A stretch of 64,000 bases of DNA from Candidatus Symbiopectobacterium endolongispinus (GTDB taxonomy: Bacteria; Pseudomonadota; Gammaproteobacteria; Enterobacterales; Enterobacteriaceae). The stretch is from assembly GCF_018777385.1 (NCBI RefSeq), contig NZ_JAFJYB010000002.1, positions 248,001-312,000 on the forward strand. Reading direction: 5' to 3'. This document shows, one piece after another, positions 10,534 to 20,984 of this stretch (position 1 is the first letter of the stretch; every line of letters starts with the position of its first letter). The notes beneath the pieces were generated by a model, which was given only the letters and a program-made list of their open reading frames with translations, was not told where the DNA came from and did no database searches. A program made the position numbers and the translations under genes.

Positions 10534-11689
10534 ATGCCACAGCGGCAAGATGTCAGCCTGGAATTTACAGCTCACCAGGTGTTGGTCGTCGCGGATGATT
10601 TCACCGGCGCTAACGATGCCGGGGTTGGACTGGCTCTTCAGCAGGCACAGGTCAATGTGATTCTGGAGTTGGACGCATTGAAGACGGGAACCTTGCATGA
10701 GGTGACGGTCATCAATACCGACAGCCGGGCGCAGGACGCGCAAGACGCTGTGGTGCACGCCGTAACCCGCTGGCGCGAAGCTGGCGGCAGTGGATGGGTA
10801 TTCAAGAAGATTGACTCCACGCTGTGCGGCAACCTTGGCGCAGAGATCGCGGCGACCTTGACGGCCAGCGGCGCTGAAATGGCGTTGATTGCCCACGCTG
10901 TTACTGCGCTTGGGCGTATCACGCGTGAGGGGAAAGTGTGGGTCAATGGGATATTGCTGACCGAAACCGAATTTGTCAGCGATCCGAAAACGCCGGTACG
11001 CCGGTACGCCGGTACGCAGTGCGGAGATTGCCGAACGTATCGCTGAGCAAAGTGCATTGATCACGGCCACATTAAGTGTGAGTGAAAATAATCATTTTGC
11101 TCTCGCCGCGAAGCTGCTGCATTTGCGCGAGGCCGGTATCAAAGGCGTGATTATTGACGCTGAGACGCCACAGACGTTGGCTCTGATCGTAGCGGCAGCG
11201 CAGACGCTGCCGGTGAAACCGCTGTTGGTTGGTGCAGCTGGCCTCAGTGATGCGCTGGCTCAGGCCCTGCGTTTCACGCCGCCGCCACGTCCCGCGTTGC
11301 TGGCTGGCCGACATTGTCTGATTCGTACCTGCCGCGATGAGCAACAGCGCCACGAGATTGCGCAGCTATGCCAACAGCACGGCCTCAGTCGCCAGCAATT
11401 GGGCGAACGGATCAGTGATTTTCTGGGAGAAATGGCCCGTTGCACGGTGACGTTGTGCCGTCCAGCAGGGCTCTATCTCTCCGGTGGCGACGTGGCGATT
11501 GCCGTGGCCGCTGCGCTCGGTGCTACCGGGTTTCATATCAAAGGACAGCTTGCGTCCTGTGTACCTTGGGGACGCTTCATCGACAGCATCGTCGGCGATA
11601 TCCCTGTCATGACTAAAGCAGGCGGCTTCGGTGATGAAGCCACCTTGCATCACGTTTTACGTTTTATTGAGGAGAGAGTGAGTGAGTAA
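10534..11689 (+). pseudogene. dtnK: D-threonate/D-erythronate kinase (DtnK/YgbK-type, DUF1537), frameshifted by repeat expansion
   Basis: The N-terminal half has the family motif VVADDFTGANDAG and the block KKIDSTLCGNLGAE. The frame is lost at 10991-11014, where an 8-bp unit occurs three times in tandem. With a single unit the reading would be KTPVRSAE and would join the second segment exactly. The C-terminal part has YLSGGDVAIAVAAALG and KAGGFGDEATL, the nucleotide-binding end of the family. Residues after GRHCLI look shortened compared with typical members. The gene overlaps pdxA2 by 8 nt. DtnK phosphorylates four-carbon sugar acids ahead of PdxA2 oxidation. Confidence 0.85.
10991..11014 (+). 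repeat. Tandem 8-bp repeat (CGCCGGTA x3) inside dtnK
   Basis: Three perfect copies of CGCCGGTA are followed by CG. One copy (or four) would keep dtnK in frame; three copies add 16 nt and shift the frame by one. The repeat therefore directly explains the gene's interruption. Confidence 0.95.
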
Positions 11690-12662
11690 AATTATTGCAA
11701 TAACCATGGGTGACCCGGCGGGTATCGGTCCAGAGATTATTATTAAATCTCTGGCAGAAGGGGAATTGTCTGGCGCATCTGCCGTGGTAGTGGGTTGCGT
11801 GCAAACGCTGCGTCGTATCCTCGCGCTGAACATTGTGCCGCAGGTTGAGCTGAATGTGATTGATGAACCGGCTCAGGCGCGCTTTGCCCCCGGCATTATT
11901 AATATCATTGATGAGCCGCTGGCCGACCCACAAGCGCTCATCCCGGGCGTGGTGCAGGCCCAGGCAGGGGATCTGGCCTACCGCTGCATTAAAAAGGCCA
12001 CTGCGTTGGCGATGGCGGGGGAGGTTCAGGCGATTGCGACGGCGCCGTTGAACAAGGAAGCTATGCACTCTGCGGGGCACATCTACCCTGGGCATACCGA
12101 ACAGCTGGCGAAGCTGACCAACAGCCGGGATTACGCCATGGTGCTGTATACCGAAAAACTAAAAGTCATTCATGTGACAACGCACATTGCATTGCGCAAA
12201 TTCCTGGATACCCTAAACCGCGACCGTGTAGAAACCGTAATCGGTATGGCGGATACCTTCCTGAAACGTGTGGGCTACACCAAACCGCGTATCGCTGTCG
12301 CTGGGGTTAACCCGCATGCAGGCGAGAACGGCTTGTTCGGCGATGAAGAAATCACCATTGTCGGCCCTTCCGTTGAAGCGATGAAGGCGAAAGGATTGGA
12401 GGTCTACGGTCCTTGTGCGCCGGATACCGTCTATCTGCAAGCCTATGAAGGGCAATATGACATGGTGGTGGCGATGTATCACGATCAAGGCCATATTCCG
12501 CTCAAGCTGCTGGGCTTTTATGATGGGGTGAATTTAACCGCAGGCTTACCGTTTATTCGCACCTCGGCCGATCACGGTACGGCATTTGATATCGCCTGGA
12601 CAGGTAAAGCGAAGTCTGAGAGCATGACTATCTCGATTCAACTCGCCATGCAGCTTGCCTGA
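11682..12662 (+). CDS. pdxA2: 4-phospho-D-threonate / 4-phospho-D-erythronate dehydrogenase (PdxA2)
   Basis: This intact 326-residue protein starts at a GTG that overlaps the end of dtnK. It has the PdxA-family blocks [12 protein letters not shown] at the N-terminus, [34 protein letters not shown] (metal-binding histidine region) and [13 protein letters not shown]. In bacteria where it sits next to a DUF1537 kinase, PdxA2 performs NAD-dependent oxidative decarboxylation of 4-phosphothreonate or 4-phosphoerythronate to dihydroxyacetone phosphate. The neighbouring kinase and DeoR gene support that role over the pyridoxine-pathway PdxA. Without the kinase its substrate would not be made from free sugar acid. 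Confidence 0.88.
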   Translation: MSKIIAITMGDPAGIGPEIIIKSLAEGELSGASAVVVGCVQTLRRILALNIVPQVELNVIDEPAQARFAPGIINIIDEPLADPQALIPGVVQAQAGDLAYRCIKKATALAMAGEVQAIATAPLNKEAMHSAGHIYPGHTEQLAKLTNSRDYAMVLYTEKLKVIHVTTHIALRKFLDTLNRDRVETVIGMADTFLKRVGYTKPRIAVAGVNPHAGENGLFGDEEITIVGPSVEAMKAKGLEVYGPCAPDTVYLQAYEGQYDMVVAMYHDQGHIPLKLLGFYDGVNLTAGLPFIRTSADHGTAFDIAWTGKAKSESMTISIQLAMQLA

Positions 12663-12682
12663 CAGGGGAGGGGATTCAACTC

Positions 12683-13498
12683 ATGGATATCGTTGTGGGG
12701 CAAACAGTGAGTGATGCTTTCCGCATTAGCGGAGATAGAGTAAAAGGGCAGAGCCGTCTCGATCAGATTATGGATTATTTAAAAAGCCATAATCTGGTGA
12801 CGGTAGACGAACTGGTTGCCGTGATCGACGCCTCGCCGGCGACGATCCGCCGCGATCTCATTAAGCTTGATGAACAGGGCGTGATCAGCCGCAGCCATGG
12901 CGGCGTCACGCTCAACCGTTTTATTCCCTCGCAGCCAACCACCAATGAGAAGCTGCATCGTAATATGGCAGAGAAGCAGGCGATTGCCCGCTACGCGGCG
13001 TCACTGGTGCAACCGGGCGATGCCGTGGTGCTGGATGCGGGCACCACCATGCTCGAACTGGCGCGTAACCTGACTCACCTGCCGCTGCGTGTGATTACGG
13101 CGGATTTGCAGATTGTGCTGTTCTTGTCGGAATTTAAACAGATCGAAGTGACCATTATCGGTGGCCGCATTGATGACAGCAGCCAGTCTTGCATTGGCGA
13201 GCATGGTCGCCGCCTGTTGCGCAGCATTTACCCGGATATTGCCTTTATCAGTTGCAACTCATGGAGTATGGAAAAAGGCATCACCACGCCAACCGAAGAG
13301 AAAGCCGGGGTGAAACAGGATCTTGGCATGAATGCCAGCCGCCGCGTGCTGCTGGCCGACAGCAGCAAGTACGGCGCCTATTCGCTGTTTTGCGTTACGC
13401 CGCTCACGGCACTGACTGACATCGTTACCGACAGCGCGCTGGCACCGGAGACGCAGCAACTGCTGCACGCGCAGCCGGTGCAACTGCATTTGGTGTAA
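12683..13498 (+). CDS. DeoR-family transcriptional regulator
   Basis: This intact 271-residue regulator follows pdxA2 by 20 nt. The N-terminal helix-turn-helix covers roughly residues 30-75 ([19 protein letters not shown], then [16 protein letters not shown]), with the SHGG motif that ends the DeoR DNA-binding domain. The C-terminal sugar-phosphate-sensing domain has [14 protein letters not shown] and [14 protein letters not shown], then EKAGVKQDL and LLADSSKYG. It probably responds to the phosphorylated intermediate of the dtnK-pdxA2 pathway and controls this unit and perhaps the divergent operon. The start at 12683 is an ATG with a purine-rich upstream sequence (AGGGGAGGGG). Confidence 0.86.
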   Translation: MDIVVGQTVSDAFRISGDRVKGQSRLDQIMDYLKSHNLVTVDELVAVIDASPATIRRDLIKLDEQGVISRSHGGVTLNRFIPSQPTTNEKLHRNMAEKQAIARYAASLVQPGDAVVLDAGTTMLELARNLTHLPLRVITADLQIVLFLSEFKQIEVTIIGGRIDDSSQSCIGEHGRRLLRSIYPDIAFISCNSWSMEKGITTPTEEKAGVKQDLGMNASRRVLLADSSKYGAYSLFCVTPLTALTDIVTDSALAPETQQLLHAQPVQLHLV

Positions 13499-13531
13499 CG
13501 TCTTGTGCCGCTTTGCATCACGCGGCTCAGG

Positions 13532-15137
13532 TTATGATTCAATGGGCGGGCAGCGGTAATGTTCAGGTTCGACAAACTGATCAATGTTCGCCGGTCGGCC
13601 AAAATACCACCCTTGCACAATCGCATTCGGGCAGTGTCGCGCCACATAAGCGGCCTGTTCCTGCGTTTCCACCCCTTCCACCACGATGCTGGCATCCAGT
13701 TTTTGTACCAAAGAGAACAGCACATCGGTGAAGGCGGCGTTAACGGAATCTGTGCCGATCGCACCCACAAAAATCTTATCTATCTTCACCAGATTGAATG
13801 AGAAACGGCTCTGGTAATCCAGGTTTGAATAGCCGGTACCAAAATCATCCAGCGCGATTTTATGCCATTGCTGCTGCAACGATTGCAGTGCAACCTCCAG
13901 CGCTTGCGGTGATGCGGTAGAACGTTCTGTCAGTTCTAAAATCACACGCTCGCGCATCACCCCGTTGCGCTCGCACTCACGCTGCAAAAAGCGGTGGTAG
14001 TCGGGGGGAGATGATGTCGCTAACCGCAAGGTTGATGCTGAGCGTAAAAGACGATGGCTGCGTCAGATAAGGTCGCATGTCCCGAATTGCACAGCGGGTG
14101 ATGGCTCGGGTTAACTCATCGATCATGCCGTTTTCTTCGGCGACGCGCACGAACACTTCTGGCGAAATTTCCTCACCCGCGCCATTGCGCCAGCGCGCCA
14201 AGGCTTCAACGCCAATCAGCGAGCGCGTGGTAAGGCTGACCAGTGGCTGGTAGTGGGCGCGCAGCTAATCGTTCTTCAGTGCCCGCTCCAGTTGGCAGGG
14301 CAGGGAGCGCCGCTTTTCACGGTAAAGCGAGTAACACAGCGTGAAACTGCCGCCTAATGCTGCCCCCATCAGAATGATGCCCGCTATCACATACCACGGG
14401 CGATATATCACACCCGCATCCTCAAACTGCGCCAGCACACAGATATCAAAGCTGTTTGAGCAGGTGAAAAAATGGCGTGTACCCATGGTGAGCCAGCCGT
14501 TTTTTAATCTGCTTAAGTCTTCTTTATGGGGGAGTGTCAGGGAACCGAAGGTTTGGTAGGGATGGTCGAGATTCTTATTGATTAAGGTGGCGCTGTATCC
14601 CTGTGGAGGTTGTGAATAGCGGCGAAAAGCAGCCGAAGCGGTGATCGTCGCTACGCCTCCGTTGCTGGCGATATCGGCGGTGATCCTGGGGTCAACCAGC
14701 CTTTCCATGGCGGTCCACAGCTGTGTGCCTGTAGATGTCGTCAGATCGGGCGGCAACAGCGGGATGGGGGGATTCAGTCTTCCCCATCCCGCAGAGCAGA
14801 TCAGACGATCGTTTTCGATGCGCCCTACGTCGCGCAGATTAAGCGCGTAAAAGGATAGCAGGCGTAGTTCGCGCAGGTTGGCATCGGAACAGGGTACATT
14901 CCCCAATAACAGTATGCGCTGCATGGTGTCCCGACTTTCTTGCGCGACGGCGACCCCTTGCGCTAACACCTCTTGCGTGTAGCTCACCAAACGCTTTTGT
15001 TCTGACTGTGCAATAAAGGATTGACCAATGAACAGCGCCAATACCGCGCTGAGCAGCATGAAAATGATTAATCTGAACCATAATCCGGCATTGTTGGAGG
15101 ATAGCATCGTTATTATCCAATCAGTGGTGATGAACAT
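13532..15137 (-). pseudogene. Membrane-bound EAL-domain cyclic-di-GMP phosphodiesterase with CSS sensor domain, broken
   Basis: The N-terminal 290 codons (start 15137, or the ATG at 15107) give a transmembrane helix, a periplasmic domain beginning with the CS motif (VPCSDANLRELR) and a second membrane helix before EKRRSLPCQLERAL. The frame then reads LKND-stop-LRAHYQPLVSLTTRS, a CAG-to-TAG change near 14267 exactly at the domain border. The EAL domain follows with GVEALARWR (EAL motif), a frameshift near 14010, then LTERS, LDDFGTGYSNLDY and VVEGVETQEQ. Members with this architecture degrade c-di-GMP under redox control of the CSS motif. Two lesions remove the catalytic half. Confidence 0.87.
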
Positions 15138-15442
15138 AACTCGGCATGTGGATTCAGATATCGCATCCTTGCCAATCTGGTGAAGTTATCGACCATGTCT
15201 ACCGTGGCTTGAGAAAAGGTGTTTCAGTTTGCCGCATGATGCAATGTTTAACCTGTATGTGTTGAACCGGTTGCAAGATAACGCAGTGGGTGGTTGTTAT
15301 AAGCCACTGAATACCGTCTCTGTAACCTGCCATGCTATCGACGTTGCTGAGAATGATAATTATAAATGCCGATTATCAATCAGGGTAATTTTTTAATTAA
15401 TATAACTTACTTGAAGTGTTAGTTTTTTTATACAGATATCCA
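15138..15442. other. Intergenic stretch upstream of the IS remnant
   Basis: This 305-bp stretch contains no open frame of gene-like character. It is AT-rich toward the IS side (15355-15440). It shows no rhaA C-terminal coding sequence, so the missing end of rhaA was not simply displaced to the far side of the IS. Confidence 0.5.
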
Positions 15443-16567
15443 GGGTCTTCCCCTATCATGGTGGGAGACTCATAACCCCATGTTTAACCTGCCGTAATGG
15501 AACATCACTGCCACCTTAAAGCGTTCTTTGTTCCGGTATCCTCTGGACTTGATCCGCAGCAGCCTTATCTTGCTGTTTAGTGACTCTGCATTACCGTTTG
15601 ATACCCTGTGTTTCATGGCATTCAGGATCCCGTACAGTCGTTTACGTAACGTCCGGGCGGCGCTGCTTAGTAGCGGGACACCAACGTCTTTTGCCATCCC
15701 TATCCATTCCAGCCACAGACGCCTGCTGTGTTCGTCATACCGGCGGTTCCAGAGTTCCCGGGCCAGCGCCTTCATTGCCCAGCAACGGCTGGTATCAGGC
15801 AGAACCATCTGCGCTGCTTCCAGTCTTTCTGCTATTCGACCATGACGTTTATGGCGACCGTACAACCACAGATAACGGGAACGATGTGCACTTTTTCGTG
15901 CCGGTAACGGGATGGTTTTCATCTCCAACTGTCGTGTTTTATCTACGACGGCACAGAGCATTTTCGCTACATGGAAGTGGTCGAACGCGATCTTCTCCAC
16001 CGCGTTAGGCAGATGGAGCCGCGCTGCGCTTATATAGGATAGATTCATGTCCATCGACAGGGTTTTAATGGATTCAATCTGGCGGTCACCCAGACTCCGG
16101 AGATAGCCAGCAAGACTTTCAACTCCGCGATCATCTTTGAGTTCCAATGCCTGTCCTTGGGTATCAGAGATAACGGTGACGTACTGATGCCCCTTTTTGA
16201 AAGCGACCTCATCAACACAGAGATGACGTGCGGCCTGAGGTGTTTTTCGACGGGCCAGTCCACGCTTAACCGCCCGTTGCATAATATTATCGACAGCATT
16301 CCAGCTCAGCCTCAGCTGTTTCCTGACGGCATCCACGGTGCTGATTTTCAGCCATGAGATAACGAACGACTCGAACAACAGCGTATACCGGCTACCGGGG
16401 CCGGCCCATGGAACAGACAGCGTCTGGTAGCCATGCTCCGGGCACATAATACGGGGTACATCAGCTTCGACTATTGTCGCGAACTGACAGGTATCGAGAT
16501 GGCGCCATTTACGATGTCGGTGATCGTGAATAGGACAAGATTTCCCGCAGGTTGGACAGGTTAACTG
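15443..16567 (-). mobile_element. Truncated ISL3-type insertion sequence fused into rhaA
   Basis: The body is the transposase reading frame plus a short 3' flank. The probable outer end is near 15443, where GGGTCTTCCCCTATCATG resembles ISL3-type terminal sequences. The other end of the element is gone: at 16567/16568 the transposase frame passes directly into rhaA codons, with no terminal repeat or target duplication visible. The element has therefore suffered a deletion after insertion and is likely immobile on its own. The exact left boundary is an estimate. Confidence 0.7.
15470..16567 (-). pseudogene. ISL3-family transposase, N-terminally truncated
   Basis: About 365 codons remain. The segment begins within the N-terminal zinc finger: [15 protein letters not shown], then [11 protein letters not shown] and IMCPEHG. 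It continues with an HTH-like region and the DDE-type domain ([17 protein letters not shown], then LSMDMNLSY and [10 protein letters not shown]), ending with the [15 protein letters not shown] block and [11 protein letters not shown]. Complete relatives have roughly 30-60 further N-terminal residues before the first CxxC. They are replaced here by rhaA codons in the same frame, giving a continuous 661-codon chimera. Confidence 0.85.
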
Positions 16568-17455
16568 ATCGCTGTCCCAGCGTACCGGGCGGCTGACGTG
16601 CAGTAACAGGCGCGGTACGTACAACATGGCGCTGGAGATCTTGTCGGAGATGACTTCCGTTGGATGTAAGTGGCCGGCATCAAGGCATAGCGCGGTGCCG
16701 CGACTGGTGGCGTAGCCAAGATAGAATTCATTGGAGCCCACGGTGAAGCTCTCTGCACCGATGCCGAACAGCTTACTTTCAACCGCATCAATGTGGTGCT
16801 GTGCATCCAGGGGCTCGGCAATCACTTCATCCAACGCGTTTAGCAGTCGCTGGCGAAATGCCAGACGATCGATGGTGAGATCTTTCATGCCGTCCGGCAC
16901 CCAGATGTTCATCACGGAAGGTGTGCACAATTCGCGGCCAAAATAGGCTGAGATGCGGCGACTGGCCTGACAGTGTTCAATCCAGAAACGGCGCACGCTC
17001 TCATCAGGGTGGGAGAGCGTGAAGCCGTCGCTGCTGAGCGGGTGCGAGAAACAGGTGGGGTTAAAGTCCAACCCCAAATGCTGTTCTTTGGCCCAGGCCA
17101 CCCAGCGGCTAAAGTGTTTCGGTTCGATGGCGTTACGTGCGACAGGTTCATCGGATTCCAGGTAAATCGCATGCAGATTCAGACGCTTCGGCCCCGGAAT
17201 CAGGCGGAAAGCCTGCTCAAGGTCGGCGCGAAGTTCATCGGCGGTGCGCGCTTTGCCCGGATGGTTGCCGGTCGCGGCAATACCACCAGTGAGTGCGCCT
17301 CCGGACTGCTCGAAGCCCACCACATCGTCCCCCTGCCAGCAATGCATGGAGACGGGGATGTTATCCAGTTGTTTCAGGGCAGCCTCGACATCAACGTTGA
17401 GCGCGGCATAGCGCGCCTTGGCCAACTGCCAGGCCGATTCAATGGCGGTATTCAT
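16568..17455 (-). pseudogene. rhaA: L-rhamnose isomerase, 3' third lost (fused to IS transposase)
   Basis: The first 296 codons match RhaA closely: [65 protein letters not shown] and [18 protein letters not shown]. The match ends abruptly after RPVRWDSD. RhaA normally has about 120 more residues, including the HIGLDFFDASINR block with metal and substrate ligands, so the enzyme should be inactive. The start codon overlaps the rhaB stop (ATGA), preserving the rhaBA operon layout. RhaA converts L-rhamnose to L-rhamnulose in the cytoplasm. Confidence 0.93.
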
Positions 17456-18925
17456 ACGGTAAGCTCCTCAGTGGCGTGGCACAGCGCCTCAAAACGGCGC
17501 CAGTGTCCGGCAAAATCATCAATAGGACGGGGGATATAACGTTGTAATGGAAAGCTTTCCGCCAGTTGCTGGCGAAAAGCGGTGAGATCGGCGACGGCGT
17601 CAAGCGCCATCAACTGACAGCCGATATTGCCGAGCGTTGAGGCTTCCCCCGGGCCTGCCAATACCGGTAGCTGGCAAGCATCGGCGCAGAGTTGGTTGAG
17701 AAATGCGTTCTGACACCCGCCGCCCACAATGTGCAACTGGCGTAGCGGTGTGCCACGCAGTTCTCCCAACTCCAGCATGACGCGGCGGTACAGCAGCGCC
17801 AGACTGTCAAAGATGCAGCGGGCGAACTCGGCTTGGGTAACGGGCTCACTCTGCTGGTGCTCACGGCAGAAAGCGCGAATGGCCTCACACATCGACGGCG
17901 GATTGATAAAACGATCGTCGTTCGGGTTGATTAAACGCCTGAACGGCGGCAGTGTGCTGGCATCGCGAATCAATGCGGGCAAATCGGCAATGTTCATCTC
18001 CAGCACCACGCGTTGTAGTAACCACATGCCCATGATGTTTTTCAGGACGCGGTAGATGCCGTTAATGCCACCTTAGTTGGTGACATTCGCCGCCAGCGCA
18101 CACGTATCGTGGTAGGGTACATCGCTTTCAATACCCATCAGCGACCAGGTGCCGGAGCTCAGGCAGGCGCTGTCGCCTTCAGTCAACGGCGCGGCCACTA
18201 CGGCGCGGCCAGTGTCATGTGTGGCGACGGTAATCACCGGTATGGCATCACCTGCCGAGGAGGTCCATGCACCGAGCGTTTTTCCGGGTTGTGCTGGGGT
18301 ACTGAACCACCTGGCGGGGCAGATCGAGCCATGCCAGCAGCGACGCATCCCAGTTTTTGGTGTGCAAATTGAGTAACTGTGTGGTGCTGGCGTTGGTGTA
18401 TTCACAGCCGAGGCTACCGGTGAGACGATAGTGGAGATAGTCCGGGATCATCAGAAAATGGGCAATGCTGTCGATGTCGCCGGGGTTGGCGCTGAGCCAG
18501 GCTTTCAACTGATACAGGGTATTGAACGGCAGAAAATGAATGCCCGTCAGATGATAGATATGCTCAGCACCCAGCTCTGTAATGGCTTGTGCCATCACGT
18601 CATCGGTGCGGTGATCGCGGTAGGCATAGGGCAGATCAACGCGCTCGCCTGCGGCATCCAGTAGCACATAATCCACGCCCCAGCTATCGATACCGATGCT
18701 ATCAGGGCGGATGCCTCTGTCGGTGATGCGATGCAGGCCGGTGAGGATTTCCTGTTCAAGCGCATCCAGATCCCACAGATGGTGCCCGTCCTGTTCTACC
18801 AGGCGGTTGGTAAACCGATGGATCTCTTTGAGCGCCAGTTGCCTGTTCTCGACTTGCCATGTTGCCAGCATGAACCGGCCACTGGAGGCGCCTAAATCCA
18901 CTGCGACAATATTTTTCACCGCCAT
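17452..18925 (-). pseudogene. rhaB: Rhamnulokinase, frameshifted and nonsense-disrupted
   Basis: The N-terminal segment (start 18925) has the FGGY-kinase phosphate loop AVDLGASSGRFML and GIDSWGVDYVLLD. The frame breaks near 18290 within QVVQYPS/FSTPAQPG. The second segment carries ATHDTGRAVVAAPL and LSSGTWSLMGIE. It is interrupted by a TAA at NVTN[12 protein letters not shown] (near 18075), and the C-terminal part contains the [18 protein letters not shown]-binding block. RhaB phosphorylates L-rhamnulose. Both lesions are upstream of conserved catalytic or nucleotide-binding segments. rhaB and rhaA are translationally coupled through an ATGA overlap. Confidence 0.93.
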
Positions 18926-19259
18926 TGCCGTTCCTCTTTCACTGATTCATGTTGCGCAGTGTAAAGAGCCGGTAAGCACGTTGCCTTCCAGTGAATGCCA
19001 TGGGACAGAGCAGGTTGGCAAAATGGCAAAGCTGGCCGTGAAAGGCGTCACACTTCGTTGATATCAGTGTGCGTTATGCCGTGCCTTTTGCTCCTGTGAT
19101 CCTACCCACACTTCCGTGAATTGGCGGTGAAATCTTTGAAAAATGACGTCACCCTGAAAACGAAACGTCGGGATTTGAGGGTGAAATTTCACCGGGGTGG
19201 GTAGGCTGTTTTCTATCGATGTTTGCATTATTGCAAAGCAGAAAAACAGGGGGCTTGAA
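18926..19259. promoter_or_regulatory. Divergent rhaB / rhaS control region with CRP-like site and palindrome
   Basis: This 334-bp region separates leftward rhaBA from rightward rhaSR, the standard place for RhaS, RhaR and CRP sites. At 19095-19110 TGTGATCCTACCCACA matches a CRP site with one deviation from the TGTGA-N6-TCACA pattern. At 19180-19193 the perfect 14-bp palindrome GGTGAAATTTCACC is a candidate regulator site. Related GTGAAAT and CTGAAAA segments recur between them at 19120-19165. Assignments to specific regulators are inference. Confidence 0.5.
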
Positions 19260-20092
19260 ATGACTTTGCTACAAGGTGATGAGTTTCTCGCTCGGTGACC
19301 GTTGCCGTGGAGCCGCGTGCGCCGCAACAGGCGTTTCCTGAGCATTATCATGATTTCTGGGAAATCGTGTTGGTGGAGCAGGGGGCTGGCGTGCACGTTT
19401 TCAACGACCAGCCGTTTGCGTTATGCAGCGGTGCGGTGTTTTTTATTCGTGATAACGATCGCCACCTGTTCGAAGACGTTGACGGCCTGTTCCTGACTAA
19501 TGTGCTCTACCGCTCGTCGCGCGGCTTTCGTTTTCTATCTGATATCGCTCCCTTTCTGCCCTACGGGCCCAACGGTGAGTGGCAAGGGCAGTGGCAGGTC
19601 AATGCGCCGACCATGCAGCAGTTGAAAGGGCTGCTGGAGCGCTTGTCGCTGCTAGCCCAGCGCGACTCGCCGGAAGATATCGCCGCCAGCGAAAGCGTGT
19701 TTTTGCAAATTCTGGTGCTGCTACGGCAAAAATGTTTCCAGACCCAGAGCCTGGATGGCGATCGACATGGGGTGCAGGCGCTGCTCGGCTGGTTGCAAAA
19801 CAATTACTGTGAAGAGGTGAACTGGGGGGAATTGTCCGATCGCTTTGCGCTGCCGTTGCGTACCTTGCACCGGCAATTGAAGCAGAATACCGGCATGGCG
19901 CCACAGCGCTATCTCAACCGTTTACGCTTGCTGGAAGCGCGCCGCCGCTTGCAGCAGAGCGATGAATCGATTACGACCATTGCGCATGCGTGCGGTTTCA
20001 GCGACAGTAATCACTTTTCCACTCAGTTTCGCAAGGCGTTCTCAGTGGCTCCCAAATCCGTACGTCAGCATACTGGGAGTGCTGCGGAATAA
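19260..20092 (+). pseudogene. rhaS: AraC-family activator RhaS, frameshift in the N-terminal codons
   Basis: The natural start appears to be the ATG at 19260, preceded by a good ribosome-binding site (AGGGGG). It gives MTLLQGDEFLAR, aligned with the known RhaS N-terminus, but hits TGA after 12 codons. The frame that begins with GTG at 19295 (VTVAVEPRAPQQAFPEHYHDFWE) carries everything else. That includes the cupin domain and a C-terminal double helix-turn-helix (LPLRTLHRQLKQNTG and GFSDSNHFSTQFRKAF). A 265-residue product from the internal GTG could retain function because only about 12 residues are lost, but no strong ribosome-binding site precedes it. RhaS activates rhaBAD and rhaT with rhamnose. 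Confidence 0.78.
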
Positions 20093-20113
20093 CACAACGC
20101 CAGTGCGGGTGAG

Positions 20114-20974
20114 GTGAGTGTGACCATGACGCGCGGTTTGAAGCTGCAAACGGAAGACTATTTCCTTACCGATAAGCAGGCGGTACGGGTGGCAGAGCGT
20201 CACCCTCAGCCTGACTTCCCTCTGCATCATCATGATTTTGACGAGTTAGTCATTGTGTGGCGCGGCAACGGTATGCACCTGTGGAACGACGTGCCCTATC
20301 GCATTACGCGTGGCGATCTGTTCTACGTCAGTGCCAACGATCGCCACAGCTATGAGTCGGTAAACGATCTGGAACTGGACAATATCCTGTTTATTCGCGA
20401 TCGACTGACGCTGCCCACCGACTGGCATAACCTGCTGCCTGGGGCTGACGTGCCGCAATCTCGGCGCTACTGGTGCCTGGGCTCGGCGGGCATGGATACG
20501 CTGCGCGACAAGGTGGATGATTTGGCACAGGAGTGCATGAAGTCGGACACGCTGTCGTTGCAACTCAGCGAAGTGCTGCTGTTGCAGATTGCGCTGTTGG
20601 CGCTGCGTTACCGCCATTTACCCGATAGCCCACAGCTGGCCGATGCGCACCAGTTGGATCTGCTGATGCTGATACTGGCGCTGAGAGCCAGTATCGGCAG
20701 CCCATTCCGTTTTGATGCGTTCTGCCAGCAGCATGACTTTAGCGTACGCGGCTTGGGCGCGCGCTTTAAGCAGGAAACCGGGATGAGCGTGGCCCAATAC
20801 CTGCGCCAACTGCGGTTGTGCAAGGCTATGGAGCTGTTGCGTTATGACAGGCAGACCATTGGTGAAGTGGCGGCACAGTGCGGTTTTGACGACAGTAACT
20901 ACTTCTCGGTGGTGTTCCATCAGGCGCAGGGCATATCACCCAGCGCCTATCGTCAGCGTTTTCTGGCAGGATGA
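20114..20974 (+). CDS. rhaR: AraC-family regulator RhaR
   Basis: This intact 286-residue protein starts at GTG 20114, 21 nt after the rhaS stop. The N-terminal cupin has FPLHHHDFDELVIVWRG and NDRHSYESVNDLELDNIL. The C-terminal AraC DNA-binding domain has two helix-turn-helix units, FSVRGLGARFKQETGMSV and CGFDDSNYFSVVFHQ. RhaR senses L-rhamnose and activates the rhaSR promoter. It is intact although the rhamnose catabolic enzymes it ultimately serves are broken. Confidence 0.92.
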   Translation: MSVTMTRGLKLQTEDYFLTDKQAVRVAERHPQPDFPLHHHDFDELVIVWRGNGMHLWNDVPYRITRGDLFYVSANDRHSYESVNDLELDNILFIRDRLTLPTDWHNLLPGADVPQSRRYWCLGSAGMDTLRDKVDDLAQECMKSDTLSLQLSEVLLLQIALLALRYRHLPDSPQLADAHQLDLLMLILALRASIGSPFRFDAFCQQHDFSVRGLGARFKQETGMSVAQYLRQLRLCKAMELLRYDRQTIGEVAAQCGFDDSNYFSVVFHQAQGISPSAYRQRFLAG

Positions 20975-20984
20975 GCGGGTAAAC

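Noticed and set aside
16973-17539. Long plus-strand reading frame opposite rhaA
   Set aside because: It is the antisense shadow of well-conserved rhaA/rhaB codons, with no ribosome-binding site or family features.
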